A stretch of 64,000 bases of DNA from Trachythela sp. YZ-2020 (taxonomy: Eukaryota > Cnidaria > Anthozoa > Malacalcyonacea > Clavulariidae). Both the position numbers and the translations under genes were made by a program. The notes beneath the pieces were generated by a model. That model searched no databases. It was not told the origin of the DNA and was given only the letters and a program-made list of their open reading frames with translations. How positions within the stretch are numbered: the first letter of the stretch is position 1; each line of letters opens with the position of its first letter. This document shows, one piece after another, positions 1-11,187 of this stretch. The DNA lies in NCBI GenBank assembly GCA_016169945.1, contig JADLSH010000178.1:1-64000 (forward strand), in the 5' to 3' direction.

Positions 1-331
1 ATTCACAGCATGATTCACTTTATGAGGTTTTTATGGCCAAAGCAAGTAAACACGAAGATATCCTTATCGAAGAAACACGGAATACCAGAAAACCAGGCCA
101 AAACCTTTCATTCCTATGCTTTTCTACTGCCATATTTAAAAATATTGTGTACATTTTAACAGAAACTATGGTTTTTTGTGAGTTTCTTGCTAGTTTTCTT
201 GAGTTTCCGTCTTCGTGTTTTCTTTTAACGTACGTTCAAGTTTTGTCAGCGTCGCTTTGAATTCACAATTGCACTGATCTCAAATTATTTCGCTACACAA
301 GAATTTTCAATTTTAATAAATTCTTAAACAC
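1..331. other. No gene seen
   Basis: This is an AT-rich stretch. A 75-codon open frame at 33-260 has no recognisable motif and no splice context, and I treat it as chance. Confidence 0.5.
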
Positions 332-472
332 GTTATTTACCGGCAGCTTCGGTCCGGATGAGAAAAACTGTGCCCTCGGTCTTGAAAACGTCCCTCGCCC
401 TCCGGGCTCGGGCCGTTTTCAAGACCTCGGGCACAGTTTTTCTCATCCGGACCTCGCAACCGGTAAATAACA
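332..472. repeat. Hairpin with CG-rich hinge
   Basis: Two arms of about 60 bp (332-390 and 411-470) are near-perfect reverse complements around a CG-rich hinge at 391-410. The outermost bases GTTATTTACCGG pair with CCGGTAAATAAC. The arms differ mainly in short CG-rich patches (CTTCGG versus CCTCG). No coding potential is present. It resembles other unrelated-stem hairpins in this window (23955, 41966, 59929). Confidence 0.85.
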
Positions 473-1235
473 TATATGTACTAGAAATGCACTCATGCAG
501 AATCCCCTCGCCTATTCGAACTCAGGAACATATATGAAGTATTCCGTCAATCATTGTAATTTGTAACCATAGCAACACGCAATTTTTTACTTTTGGTACA
601 AAATGATAAAATAGTAATATAATATTTGTACTTTTAGCTATAAACTTATGAATTGCCCCACTATATAAAGTAGATATGTTATTACGTACTCTTTTAGCTT
701 TGGTTTGCTGTAAAATTTAACCTTAGACATTTCATAAAAAACGTCAAAAATTTTCAGAAAACTTCAACTGTTTTTTGACAGTATAATTTTTTAAATTTAT
801 CTTTAAAATAGTTTCTGACATTACGTTGTTGCCTCAAAATTCAAATTTAAACTTGCTAAAATACCTTTTAGGTTTAATCGATATTATATTAATAACCTCA
901 CAGAGTGACATACGCTTTGCAAATCCACAAACTAAAATATGCAAAATAGACACTTACCCGTTTAAAACACTTCAAAAGTGTGCTTTTTTCAGCCATTCGA
1001 CTGTTTCTCGTTTATCTTCTTTTGAAGACTCTATTCATCGGTATGTTTTTCCAATAGCCCGAGTATTAAAAATCATTTTTTGATTCATATATTAACAAAA
1101 TATTTATCCGTAAATCTTTAAATGTTTATCCGTATGTTTCTCTCGACCTGACTCGCCCATGCGTATAACGTAGAAAACCCTGAACCGTCCATGGCATCGC
1201 GGCGGACGACTTTGGATTCCGCTATGTTTTCACAT
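473..1235. other. No gene seen
   Basis: AT-rich DNA. The 85-codon open frame at 826-1083 has no recognisable domain. Confidence 0.45.
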
Positions 1236-1300
1236 ACCCGGGTGTAAATATCCGAGCGGAATTAGTACCCTCGCACGGCGCTTCGCGCCGGCTCGGGGAT
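1236..1300. repeat. CG-rich repeat shared with 63713-63800
   Basis: The block contains CCGAGCGGAATTAGTACCCT followed by a small CG-rich inverted repeat (GGCGCTTCGCGCC) and GGCTCGGGGAT. The same ordered blocks recur at 63713-63800 in the same orientation with a longer centre, so this is a dispersed repeat. Confidence 0.7.
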
Positions 1301-2863
1301 GATATATGGCCTTCACTTAGTGTGCCTTAAGTAAGTGTGCACTTAATCTACCAGTACATTCCCCCTAGTGGCACGAGAACCCCAAGTTTTTAGCTTATTA
1401 TTGTCCTGACCATGACCTGTCAACCAAAATGACAAACACACACATCAATGTTTAGACTGGCAAGTTACGCCCCAGGTCATTTCAGGTAGAAAATGATGAA
1501 CAAATTCCACTTTTAATACCCCATTAATTGCCAATGCACCCATATGTACATACTTTATTTTACTCTGTCTAATGCCAGGCAATTCTATTGGTTGGTGGAA
1601 GAGTACTGCCGGATAACGAATGTAAAAAATTATGTAAAAAACGTACAGGTTAGGGCCTCCACAGACAAGTGATTTGTAGTCAACAACTATTTTGTAGTCA
1701 ATGTACGACTCATAGCTAGTGTCCGAAGTAACTTGGTGAGAAATAAGCTTTGTTTCGATTAGTTGTCGAGAACTATGCAAACCTTACATAGTTACACTGC
1801 GTTTGTAGTTTATAGCAAATATTAGTCGACTGCAAAATCCTTAGTTTGTGTAGGCCATTAAAAGGCTTGAAATATATTGGAAAATACAACACCAAACCTA
1901 TAAATATCTACAAAGAGCAATATGATTTAAGCCATATTTAATAGCTACAAAATCAAATTGAAAATGAGGCATCCAGACTATATGACTAAATACATTTATA
2001 CACATTAATAATACTAAAAAAAAAATAGACATAAGAACGCCAAATCGCATACTCACAAAACTTTACGTAGCATTCAATTTATGTAAAAGGTGAAGGAGTC
2101 AGGAGATTAAACGGGAATGTGTGCAGCAAATTCATTGTCATTTGTACAAGATATACAAGAAACGTCTGTTTACACGCAGCGACAGAAAAAATACGAAGAT
2201 TCGGTAAAGACACATGAAAGCAAATAGCAATATAAGTAAACATGACAACAAGCAAATCAATGCTTTAATAGCCTTCGGCTCAATTTTAATAATTGAACAC
2301 ACCCTCCTGTTTAGGAGGAGGGGCTTATTAATGGCATATATATATATCAGTTTCGGGCAAGAAATGCTAATTTCGGAGATGGACAAGGCAAACTAAAATC
2401 CTTGGCTTTATAAAACTTGGAGTTACATTCACGGAAACTTGGAGAAACAAAGCAAATTTAAACGTCAAATTTTAAATAATTGTCAAAGCTCATGGTCAAG
2501 AAAAGTTTTTCATCTTGAAACTACACGAAAACTCTGCAACGAAAGCTCGGCTAGTGTTGGACATACGCCGGATAAATATATCTCAAGAGGAAAGGCGCAA
2601 AGGCTAGCGATATTTCTGGGTTTTTTTCACCATAAATCATCATTGTTTTAGTTCTATCGTTAATACATTGCTTACTAGGCCAGGAAAATACATTCGTGCG
2701 CGTATTAACACAAGTGATAACGAGTCCAGATCTTTTGCCTCGCCGTTTTCAAAATGTGGGAAAAGTTGGCAGGAAGATATTTCCTCCCTATCTCGTCCAT
2801 GAAACGCCCCAAAAATTTCATTATTGGCATCTATTGACAAACTTGAACTAAAAATTATATATG
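1301..2863. other. No gene seen; one repeat fragment
   Basis: No exon-like block is recognised. A fragment at about 1551-1623 (TTTTACTCTGTCTAATGCCA, then GGAAGAGTACTGCCGG) belongs to the family described at 59087-59355. Open frames at 1445-1780 (minus), 2138-2386 (minus) and 2439-2651 look like chance. Confidence 0.45.
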
Positions 2864-3017
2864 TGCGGTGCCAGTGTGAGTAGAGTATAGCAAATACGGC
2901 GTTCAGTCACTGTTGCGTGAGGTCACTGTTGCGTGCAAAGGGCCTTCGCTTGAAACGTCGAAGTTCTCGCTGTATTTTTCAGGTTGTTTTACACAACAGT
3001 GAGTCAACCGCCGTAAT
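2864..3017. repeat. Short inverted-repeat element, GAAACGTCGAAG family, copy 1
   Basis: It runs from GTGCGGTGCCAGTGTGAGTA through a core AAAGGGCCTTCGCTTGAAAC to TTTACACAACAGTGAGTCAA. The same order of blocks occurs at 32545-32696 plus 41074-41128 (one copy split by the large transposon) and at 54500-54692. Fragments lie at 41283, 43941 and 55370. Confidence 0.75.
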
Positions 3018-4107
3018 ATTAGATATGAATAAATTTATTTGAGGGGTATATACTGAAGAGAAAAGTCTAAATATGTGACTAGTATTAAACGCGTTGTAAT
3101 AAAATTATGCCCTGACCATGTTCAGACGAGCTATTCCTCGACACGTTTTCTGTGCACGTTTGCATAACTAACTAAAAAACTAACTAGGTTTTTATTTAAG
3201 CCCCTCGGGAATCTTTTTAACCCTTAAAGCTAATAGTGCCCTGTTGTTACGCCGGAGGCCACCCAAGCCTGAAAAATGAAAACTTGTTCGGACTTGCCCG
3301 TCTGCGTCGCTTCTCGTGCCTATGAAAGTTTACTAAATATTCACCTACCAGTGATTAAGTTAACAACCTCCTGCAAGTTCTTCCCTTTAGTCTTTCAACA
3401 AATACCTCCAGGAGGTCAATTGTAGATGCCATTTTCCAGAAAAAAATTTTAAAACGGTGTCGACGGTGGGTCTGTGTGAAACTCTTTTTCGCGCTCAAGT
3501 CCTTGACATTGGCACAGAATAGAGACGTACAGAAGTATGACTGCTGATTAAAAATGCGCAAGCCGTTTTTGCGAAAAAGCCGCCATGTTCTTAGCAAGTG
3601 CCGTCCAGAGAGGCGGTCACCCCCCTGAAAATATTCAAAATGGCGGCATGTGAAGGCGTGAAAAGTACGAAAATATTTGTTTAAAACATGGGCTAAAATA
3701 TTGTAAATTGACTTAAAATTTACCGACAGTAATCTTTTTTGTTACTATCAAGTCTATGTGTGGAATGGGTTAATCGGAAAGAGATTTCACACCAAATTTT
3801 GACAATTTCACCTCGTGATTTTGGTATTTGCCTATTTGGCTATTTGGTGTATTCATTGGACCCGTATTGACGGTATTGTCTTGGATCATCCATTCAGGGA
3901 TCCTTGCATTTGTTAAATTGCCCGATTTGCACATCTAGCTTTCTGCAGTCTACCTTTCCAACATTGTCTGACCGTCATTTTGGATTAAAAACGTGCTGTT
4001 ACAGGGAACTGTCAAAGTGTCGGTATGATTAAAGCAAAGCCTCTATGAGAGTTAAATCCTTGGTATTTTATCCCGGCCTTTGTGTCTCTGTTGAAACCCC
4101 TGGATAG
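3018..4107. other. No intact gene; segment repeated inverted at 7750-7838
   Basis: A block at about 3573-3655 (GCCGCCATGTTCTTAGCAAG) recurs in reverse complement at about 7750-7838. Nothing else is recognised here. The stretch directly before 4108 may hold decayed 5' parts of the retrotransposon that follows. Confidence 0.5.
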
Positions 4108-4710
4108 CATGATGGCAAGCGTGTTAAAAACATTGATGAGAACTTATCCTGGAATGTTCATATTGAGAAACTGAGTAAAAAAGTTGCTTCCGGTATTGGT
4201 GCACTAAAACGCATTAGACCTTATGTTCCTTTTACCACAATGCAACTTATTTACAAGTGCTTAGTTCAACCATATTTCGACTACTGCTCTGCTGTCTGGG
4301 ACAGTTGCAGTAGTTATCTAGTTAACAAATTGCAAAAATTACAAAATCGTGCTGCCAGGGTATTAACATCTTCTAGTTATGATACAAATGCCGATTATCT
4401 TTTCGAAAGTCTTGGATGGAAAAATCTTGTATCTCAGCGTAGGCTTTCCAAGGCTATCATGGTGTATAAATCCTTGAATGGTCTTGCTCCAGATTATCTT
4501 TCTAATATGTTTGTTGATCGCAATAGTATCACAAATTATGCATTGAGAGACACCAGTAACAAACTAGCTTTGCCACTACCGCGTACTAATTACTTGAAAA
4601 ATAGCTTTAGTTATAGCGGTGCAGTACTGTGGAATTCTCTTCCTACTGAGTTAAGACAGGCTAGTACTTTACATAAATTTAAGTCTGACTGTAGCAACTT
4701 TATTCAATAA
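4108..4710 (+). pseudogene. Non-LTR retrotransposon reverse transcriptase, C-terminal remnant
   Basis: One frame is open from 4108 to TAA at 4710, about 200 codons, with the first ATG at 4240. It reads as the region after the catalytic domain of Jockey/CR1-type elements: DENLSWNVHIEKLSKKVASG, then LVQPYFDYCSAVWD, KLQKLQNRAARVL and, near the end, LWNSLPTELRQAS. The catalytic region and endonuclease are absent upstream, where a stop at 4105-4107 precedes the frame, so this is a 5'-truncated dead copy. The downstream AT-rich sequence to about 4800 is probably its 3' tail. Confidence 0.85.
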
Positions 4711-5693
4711 TTTTTAAATATTTTAATCTAATTTTAATCAATTTAATGCACGGCACTCATGAAAAACAGGTAGTTTTGTAAATATGTATAGTATAATTTA
4801 TCATATAGCTAATTTCCTTTGTTACTTTATCATAAGTGTGTAAAATCCTGATGAGTCCACCGTGACTAAATAAAGTTCACTAACTATATTTCCCCCACAC
4901 AGGCTGTAGAGTATGGCAGCGGCGCACACAAGATAAATTAATGCAATAACAATGGCGCACTTAGGGGCGAACATTAGAAAAGTGATGAGGGGGAGGACTT
5001 TTTTCCCATGCACAATATTTTTCCGGCTTCTTTGGCTTTGCAGAAATATTTTTGCACTACAATTTTGTGCATAAATGTTTCATTATGAAAGCTCTGATTG
5101 CAATTTGGAACATGAGCAAATAAAGCAGGCATGCATGGAATAACAGGGCCTTAAGAATTCTTCAGTGGGGGGACCATTAATGTAAAGGGACCTAGGGGAT
5201 CTGGGGGTCCTCCCCCAGAAAATGTTTGTCATTCCCTGTGGCTTGATTTGCTGCATTTTAGTGAGAGCTTTTTAGTCTATCCCCTGTAGCATGAATTTAT
5301 TTTTTGCAAATTTGATCTTGCATGAAATTTTTCCTTTCATTTTCCTTTGTGCACAGCACCCCGCATAAGCATTTCAGGCCGCACCTGAGAAGATGCACCT
5401 GAGAAATTTTAGGTAGTTTTGCGCACCCGCACGTCAGGTGCGGCCTGATTGCGCACCCAAGATCTTGTTGAAAAGTGCCATACTCTGCAGTCTGATACCG
5501 CAAAATCCTGTTAAAACCCTGCATATGCCCAGGGGGTGGGGTTTCAATTGACTACTACACTATAACCACACAGTGGCATTACCATAGTATGATGCACCTA
5601 TCAAGGATATCAATGTAAATTTTTGTTAAATCTAGGATACATAATATTGCAGTTTTTTATATTTTCACCTACAAAATCCCTATGTACAGTATA
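4711..5693. other. No gene seen
   Basis: Contains a G-rich segment at about 5165-5225 (GGGGGTCCTCCCCCAGAAAA) that resembles 13005-13070 (GGGGGTCTGGGGGAATGATA and onward), probably fragments of one repeat. Open frames at 4822-5013 and 5297-5524 (minus) have no known motif. Confidence 0.45.
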
Positions 5694-5797
5694 ATCCATT
5701 AACTGGCAGTACTCTGCCACTGACAAGTAAAATAGTCTGGCATTAGACGGAGTAAAATAGTAAAGTAGGGCGCAGTGCCAGTAAATTAATGGGTTAA
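5694..5797. repeat. CCATTAACTGGCAGTACTCT inverted-repeat element, copy
   Basis: It begins CCATTAACTGGCAGTACTCT and ends with AATTAATGGGTTAAC. It is a short member of the family best seen at 59087-59355, which also has copies or fragments at 1551 and 16697. Confidence 0.7.
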
Positions 5798-5844
5798 CAT
5801 TTAAGGTCATGTTACACAAGGCAATGCCTAGTTACTGCAACTTA

Positions 5845-6268
5845 GGGGCTGTTTATATGAAAGCCGGGCTGGCTCGCTGACCGGGCCAGCCCGGTAAGCG
5901 GGATGAATTTGTCTTGTGTTTATATGAGAAAATTTCATCCCGGCAGGCGGGATGATTTTGCTGTTTTGACCTTTGACATTGTTTTGACAGTTCTTAAAAA
6001 TAGCTCGCAGACAAATTAGCGGCGGCGTCTCTTTCAACTTTCATCCCGGCAACCGGGCAGGCCCGGCTAGTGAGTGTTTATATGGGGAAATTTTCATCCC
6101 GGTAAGCGAGATCTCGCCTTTTTCAAGCGAGATCTCGGGAACCGGGCCAGCCCGCTTCTCCATATAAACGCACAGTAGTTTTTACCATAAAATCAATTAC
6201 ATGGCGAGATCTCGCTAAGCGGGCTGGCCCGGTCAACGAGCCAGCCCGGCTTCCATATAAACAGCCCC
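5845..6268. mobile_element. Harbinger-like MITE, copy 1 (424 bp)
   Basis: Termini GGGGCTGTTTATATGAAAGC and GCTTCCATATAAACAGCCCC are inverted repeats. TTA flanks both ends (5842-5844 and 6269-6271), the 3-bp target duplication usual for PIF/Harbinger elements. The interior is rich in GCGAGATCTCGC and CCGGGCTGGCTCG palindromes and has no coding capacity. Confidence 0.85.
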
Positions 6269-6594
6269 TTAGTATATAGTTGATAATATCTATATAGTGT
6301 TATATCTAAAGAATAATTTTATTCTTAACTTGAACTTATTCTTTGAACTTGTTTATACAGTTTATAATTAAAATTATATATTAACTAAGGGTCTAAGTAA
6401 AAAGCCTATCAAGGTTTCTAGTAGGCCCCTAGCCCAAATGTAAAATAGATTACTACAAATGTAAAATGTTTTTCTTTATATGAGTGAAATTATTAAAATA
6501 AATAAAAAGCTTTGGGAGATGGGAAATTCGTCTAAGACGAGAAACTTGTCTTAAATTCATAGTTATATTCAGACGGGTTTCTAGAGAAAACTTT

Positions 6595-6666
6595 TTACCA
6601 CATAATAGCTGAAGTCAAATTAGAGATGAGAATCTCTAATTTGACTTCAGCTATTATGTGGGTAAT
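6595..6666. repeat. Near-perfect 72-bp hairpin
   Basis: The left arm TTACCACATAATAGCTGAAG, then TCAAATTAGAGAT, pairs with the right arm up to ATTATGTGGGTAA with almost no loop. No TIR-element terminal motif is recognised. Confidence 0.8.
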
Positions 6667-6880
6667 AAATTGTCTGTGTTCTTTATCGACTGTTTTCCAT
6701 ATCTATATACTTCTCTCAGGCAGTGTTACCTGCTACACAACAAACCATTATGAAACTTTCCATTAAATATACATAAGGGTCCAAAACAAGTTTGATCATT
6801 TTATAAAATTTACATTGCTTTTTGTTTCAATTCGTTTAGTTTCCATTTACTTTTTCAGTTTTATAACTTCCAACTTTGTC

Positions 6881-7340
6881 TTGTTTATATGAAAGCCGGG
6901 CTGGCTCGCTGACCGGGTCAGCCCGGTAAGCGGGATGAATTTGTCGTGTTTATATGAGAAAATTTCATCCCGGCAAGCAGGATGATTTTGTTGTTTTGAC
7001 CTTTGACATTGTTTTGACAGTTCTTAAAAATAGCTCGCAGACAAATTGGCGGCGGCGTCTCTCTGAACTTTCATCCCGGCACCCGGGCTGGCTCGGTTAG
7101 TGAGTGTTTATATGGGGAAATTTTCATCCTGGTAAGCGAGATCTCGCCTTTTTCAAGCGAGATATCGCCTTTTTCAAGCGAGATCTCGCCTTTTTCAAGC
7201 GAGATCTCGGGAACCAGGCCAGCTTGCGTGTCCATATAAACACACAGTAGCTTTTACTATAAAATCAATTACACGGCGAGATCTCGCTAAGCGAGCTGGT
7301 CCGCTAAGCGAGCCAGCCCGGCTTCCATATAAACAGCCCC
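6881..7340. mobile_element. Harbinger-like MITE, copy 2
   Basis: The same family as 5845-6268, about 500 bp downstream in the same orientation. The right end CATATAAACAGCCCC is followed by TTA. The left end lacks the first GGGGC and starts at TGTTTATATGAAAGCCGGGC, so it is slightly truncated. The interior GCGAGATCTCGCCTTTTTCA unit is repeated here more often than in copy 1. Confidence 0.8.
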
Positions 7341-8423
7341 TTATCAAGTATATCATTGACCCATGTCTTCTGAATATTGTCTTGTTTTAGAAATTTTGCT
7401 GACTTCCCAAATATACATTATGTTATCTTTAATCCTTCTATCAAATCATTCAACTGTGGAGGAAGTTCTCTTGGTACTGAGGATTGTACAAAAAGATTGT
7501 ACACTGTAGCAAACATGGTGTTTTTAATATCTGACTAAAGTAATTGAGTATGAATTGTTATATTATTATGCTCTCCACTCCTAAGAGGGTAAAAAAACAA
7601 AAAAAAATATTAAGAAGATTTCCTTTAACTTATATCTTATGCGCACACATTATTTGAAGTTGTAATAAATCATTCGGTAACAATAAACCTTAATCAAGAG
7701 AATAAAAAAGCGTATCTATTGCTTTCTACTTCTTGAAAAGGCTAAAATTAAGGCCGCCATCTTGAAATTTTTATGTTCGGGGGGGTGCATGCCTCTCTTT
7801 ACAGCACTTGCTAAGAACATGGCCGCAAAAAAAATCCGGCTTACGGTTTTGGCATAGAAGTGAGACATCTGTATATTATTAATCTGTGGCCTTGGCAGGG
7901 CGTAGTCAAACAAGTTTTAAACCAGGTTTTAAACGTGTTTTACTACGCCCTGACCTTGGCTTGCAGAGCTCTGCCCTTGACCTTACCCTCTTTTCGCGCG
8001 CTTCGGGATTGCACGTGATAATCATGCATAGGTATGCCTTCACACCATATTTATCCTGAAGTTGCAAAGTAGTACTGATAGCGTAAACCAATAAACTAAT
8101 TAAATAGTTATATTAAGTTCAATGCCTCAAACATATAATTTTTAATTGATTCAGCAAGAAATATTTTAAAAATAATAAGTTTAGAACAATAATTTAAGAA
8201 TTTTGGTCATTGGGAAAACTAAGGAAGTTCAGGTTAGGCCAAGGAATGTTTCACTTCCATGCCCTGCATGTCCTATATATTCATGTATATGTTTCTTCTA
8301 TCAGCAAGCTCTATATATATCTACATGATCTACAGTATATACTAGTAGATACTATTGCAAGTGAGGTGATGTAGCTAGGTCTATATAGAGCTCACTGATC
8401 TTTAAGACTATGACTACTCTGAA
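7341..8423. other. Upstream region of the zinc-finger pseudogene; no gene seen
   Basis: Contains the inverted partner (7750-7838) of the 3573 block and a small palindrome at about 7880-7970 (GGCAGGGCGTAGTCAAAC with TACTACGCCCTGACC). I looked on the minus strand for a divergent SAM-type gene like the one at 33420-37214 and found none. Confidence 0.45.
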
Positions 8424-8960
8424 ATGACTCAAGTTTGTTCAATATGTCATTATGAAACCAACAATGGCAAAAGCTATTATGATCATATGGTTAGATTTCA
8501 CCAATATGATGCAAATTTTAAAGTAGCTTGTACATTTTGTAACCGAACATACAACAAGATAAATTCGTTTCAAAGACATCTGAGCCGGAGGCACAGTTGT
8601 GAAACATCAGAGCTTGGAAATAATGAAGAAGGTAACGAAGAAGAAATTCCTCCTGATGGTGGCGACAATGAAGGAGATGAAGGGCACCATAGTATTTTAC
8701 GCAAAAATTCAGCAAAATATTTACTAACTTTAAAATCCAGCCACAATGTCACTGACGCAGCCATTAACAGAATAGTCAATGTGACACAAAGTTTTGTAAG
8801 CGATATAATGGAGACTGTCAAGAAAACAGTTAAAGATAAATTGAATGAAAATGATGTAGATATTGATCTAGATGAGATCTGCAACCTTGATGGCATGTTT
8901 GAGGACCTGTCAACTGCCCAAATGAGGAAAACATACTTCAAAGATCACTTTGGTTTGCTG
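8424..8960 (+). CDS. Exon 1: two C2H2 zinc fingers
   Basis: Starts at ATG 8424. Finger 1 is C5-x2-C8-x12-H21-x4-H26; finger 2 is C36-x2-C39-x12-H52-x4-H57. An acidic Glu/Asp-rich linker follows (about residues 62-90), then a helical stretch and YFKDHFGLL. The donor is GTAATT at 8961, phase 0; reading through would stop after seven more codons. The first exon at 37677 has the same layout and the same donor position after its equivalent YKDKFNLV. Confidence 0.85.
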
Positions 8961-9258
8961 GTAATTGTTCAGTATATTATTTAAAGTGGGTTTTCCAACA
9001 TTACAGTTATAATTGTTAAATATTGGGCCACATTGTATTTACAATTTCCATTTACTGCAGGAATAAAGGTCAATTATTGCATACTCTGTACTACCATGTG
9101 ATAGTGCTCCCATTACATTGTGGGTCACATAAGCTCATGGAATTGCATGCAACTAATGGTCTCAAACTCTTATCAACTCTCATCGGTTATACCTGGGGTA
9201 GGGAGTTGTTTATTCTTATTTCATACTTAATCAAACTCAATTACTGTAGTCATTATGC

Positions 9259-9437
9259 ATGTGTCAACAGCTGCCGCTTGGGGACCCAGAGCCCTTGGGG
9301 ATACAGCCCTTGGGGTGGGGATTGTATTTAACACCTGTACATCGAACACAGGGGAATTTTCTAAGGTTTGACTGGATTAGTAGACCAATCCCCCTGGATC
9401 TCTGGGGGTTGACCTCAGGGGGAAGTCACTGATACAT
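9259..9437. repeat. CTTCCCCCTGGGG inverted-repeat element, partial
   Basis: Lies in intron 1. It is related to the complete copy at 31424-31788: both share GGGATTGTATTTA-type and ACCAATCCCCCTG blocks and end GGGGGAAGTCACTGATACAT. Confidence 0.7.
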
Positions 9438-9501
9438 GCATTAACTATTAACTTAGCACTTGTCGTAACCTGCAATTCACTGACAATGAGAGTTGATGGG
9501 A

Positions 9502-9575
9502 TATGTTTAAGAAAATTATCCATGTACCAATTTTACAGAATTCTGATAGGTTCATGTTTTTGCTATTCATATCAG
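9502..9575 (+). other. Possible relic of a small exon between exons 1 and 2
   Basis: One frame reads WDMFKKIIHVPILQNS, which resembles the short YVPIL segment that the family carries between the fingers and the SSDGLLRDFCDG block. Splice sites are not convincing, so it is left out of the gene model. Confidence 0.2.
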
Positions 9576-10102
9576 AAAACTTAAGAACATGAATATTTTG
9601 CCTGTCATAAATGTAAGATCATATTTTATTCCTTAAATCAATGCATGCATGCAAATACTTTCCATTTCTCCACATCAGAAAATGCCAATGGCATTGTAGA
9701 TATGCCTAAAAATATCAAGCAGTCAATCAAAAATACAAAAGATAACCATGCATAGTCCTATAAATTGGGGGTAACCATTACAGTAAATGGAAGATGGAAA
9801 ACTGAATTATATACCATTGTTGGAATTTTTTAGGAACCCCAAACAGGGATTTTGGGTGAAAAAAGGGATTGGAAGACCCAGAAATCAAGTCCAGATTTGA
9901 TCACAGAAATAGTTGTATCTGATGTCAACTTCTATTATGTATCTTTAATTAGCAATCTGGAGGTAAAATTAATATACATAACAATTGTACTAGTTTGCAT
10001 TACTAATTGCTAGCACATTTTCAAAAAAGATACACAGGGTATATATTTACTGTCTCTACAAATTTTCTAATTGATTTTTAGATAATGCTCAAATATCCAT
10101 AG

Positions 10103-10289
10103 GTGCTGGAATCTGTACAAGACAGTCATGTAAGCAGTGACGGATTGCTAAGAGATTTTTGTGATGGATATTACGTTCGCACCCACCCAGTTTTCCAGAA
10201 CACAGATAATTCTCTCCAGATTGTGGGCTACTATGATGACATAGAAGTTGCCAACCCACTTGGTTCCAAATCAACAAAGCATAAACTTG
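10103..10289 (+). CDS. Exon 2: SDGLLRDFCDG / NPLGSK block
   Basis: Acceptor TAG at 10100-10102, which is in frame as a stop immediately before the exon. The peptide contains SSDGLLRDFCDGYYVRTHPV and GYYDDIEVANPLGSKSTKHK, both hallmark blocks of the family. Donor GTATGT at 10290, phase 1. Confidence 0.85.
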
Positions 10290-10380
10290 GTATGTGTAAC
10301 TAGACATACAAAGTTCAGAACTTCAAAGTCCCCACGAAAATGCCCACCCCCAAAAAATATGCTAGCTATAAAAAAAGCAC

Positions 10381-10637
10381 CAGGACCCGGTTGGCGGTTG
10401 TACAAAGGCAGTTTAGCTTAAACTGCATGTGGATAAGCTAAAATTAAAAAACACTTTCACACATTTGGTGAACGACTGAACTTAAATCTTATGCCCTTAA
10501 TATGTAGTTGCAAATATAATTGTTCTATTCAAGTTGAAATATTTTAGGTTGGTTGTTCGATGAATGTATAGACTTGATCTATATTTTCAAGTTATCCACC
10601 GTTTAAGCTAAACGGCTGCGTACAAGTCCGGCCCCAG
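10381..10637. mobile_element. GGGCCGGTTGTAC MITE, copy in intron 2
   Basis: Same element as 61458-61703, in the opposite orientation. Ends are GGTTGTACAAAGGCAGTTTA and TACAAGTCCGGCCCC, with an AT-rich middle and two GTTTAGCTTAAAC-type blocks. No coding capacity. Confidence 0.8.
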
Positions 10638-11014
10638 GTTTTATTCTAGATATAATAACTATCCATTATATCCAATCATCAACTCGCCAAACCAGTGTCT
10701 CCTTGTTGATTAAAGAGAATTGTTACCTTCTTTTTGCAACATCGAATGATGTCACTATAGAAAGTATGAATTAAAAATCTAATTTTGGTGCTGCTTTATT
10801 GATGCAATCCATTAAATGACCAATGTCTGTTGTAAATGACTTAAAGTGGCTTAAACATAATCCATGCACATACTGTATGTACCAAAGGGCATTACCTAGA
10901 CAACAAACAATAATATATCACTCAAAATATTTCCATGTCAACACACCCTTTCAAACGCAATTATATACATTAAAATATAAATTAATTTTAGTTTTTAATT
11001 ACTATATTTTCTAG

Positions 11015-11187
11015 GTTGTTTCTACTGGACCCTTGTAAATATCCACCCAAGGCATCGCTCAATGTTAAGGGTGATTCAGTTATTTGCTCTAGCAAAGTGC
11101 AAAGATATAAAAGACTTTGGAATAAAACCGATTTTGCAACCATTTGTGGATGATATAATTTTAATCCATTTTTATAGCCTGCAGGCA
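11015..11187 (+). CDS. Exon 3: FYWTLVNIHPRHRS / LQPFVDD block
   Basis: Acceptor CTAG at 11011-11014 with phase matching exon 2. Reads CFYWTLVNIHPRHRSMLRVI, then FALAKCKDIKDFGIKPILQP and FVDDI. The 3' border is uncertain; GTGTCA at 11188 keeps phase 0 with exon 4 but leaves about ten unexpected residues. Confidence 0.75.

Noticed and set aside
8570..8941. Minus-strand open frame of 123 codons
   Set aside because: Complement of the zinc-finger exon at 8424.
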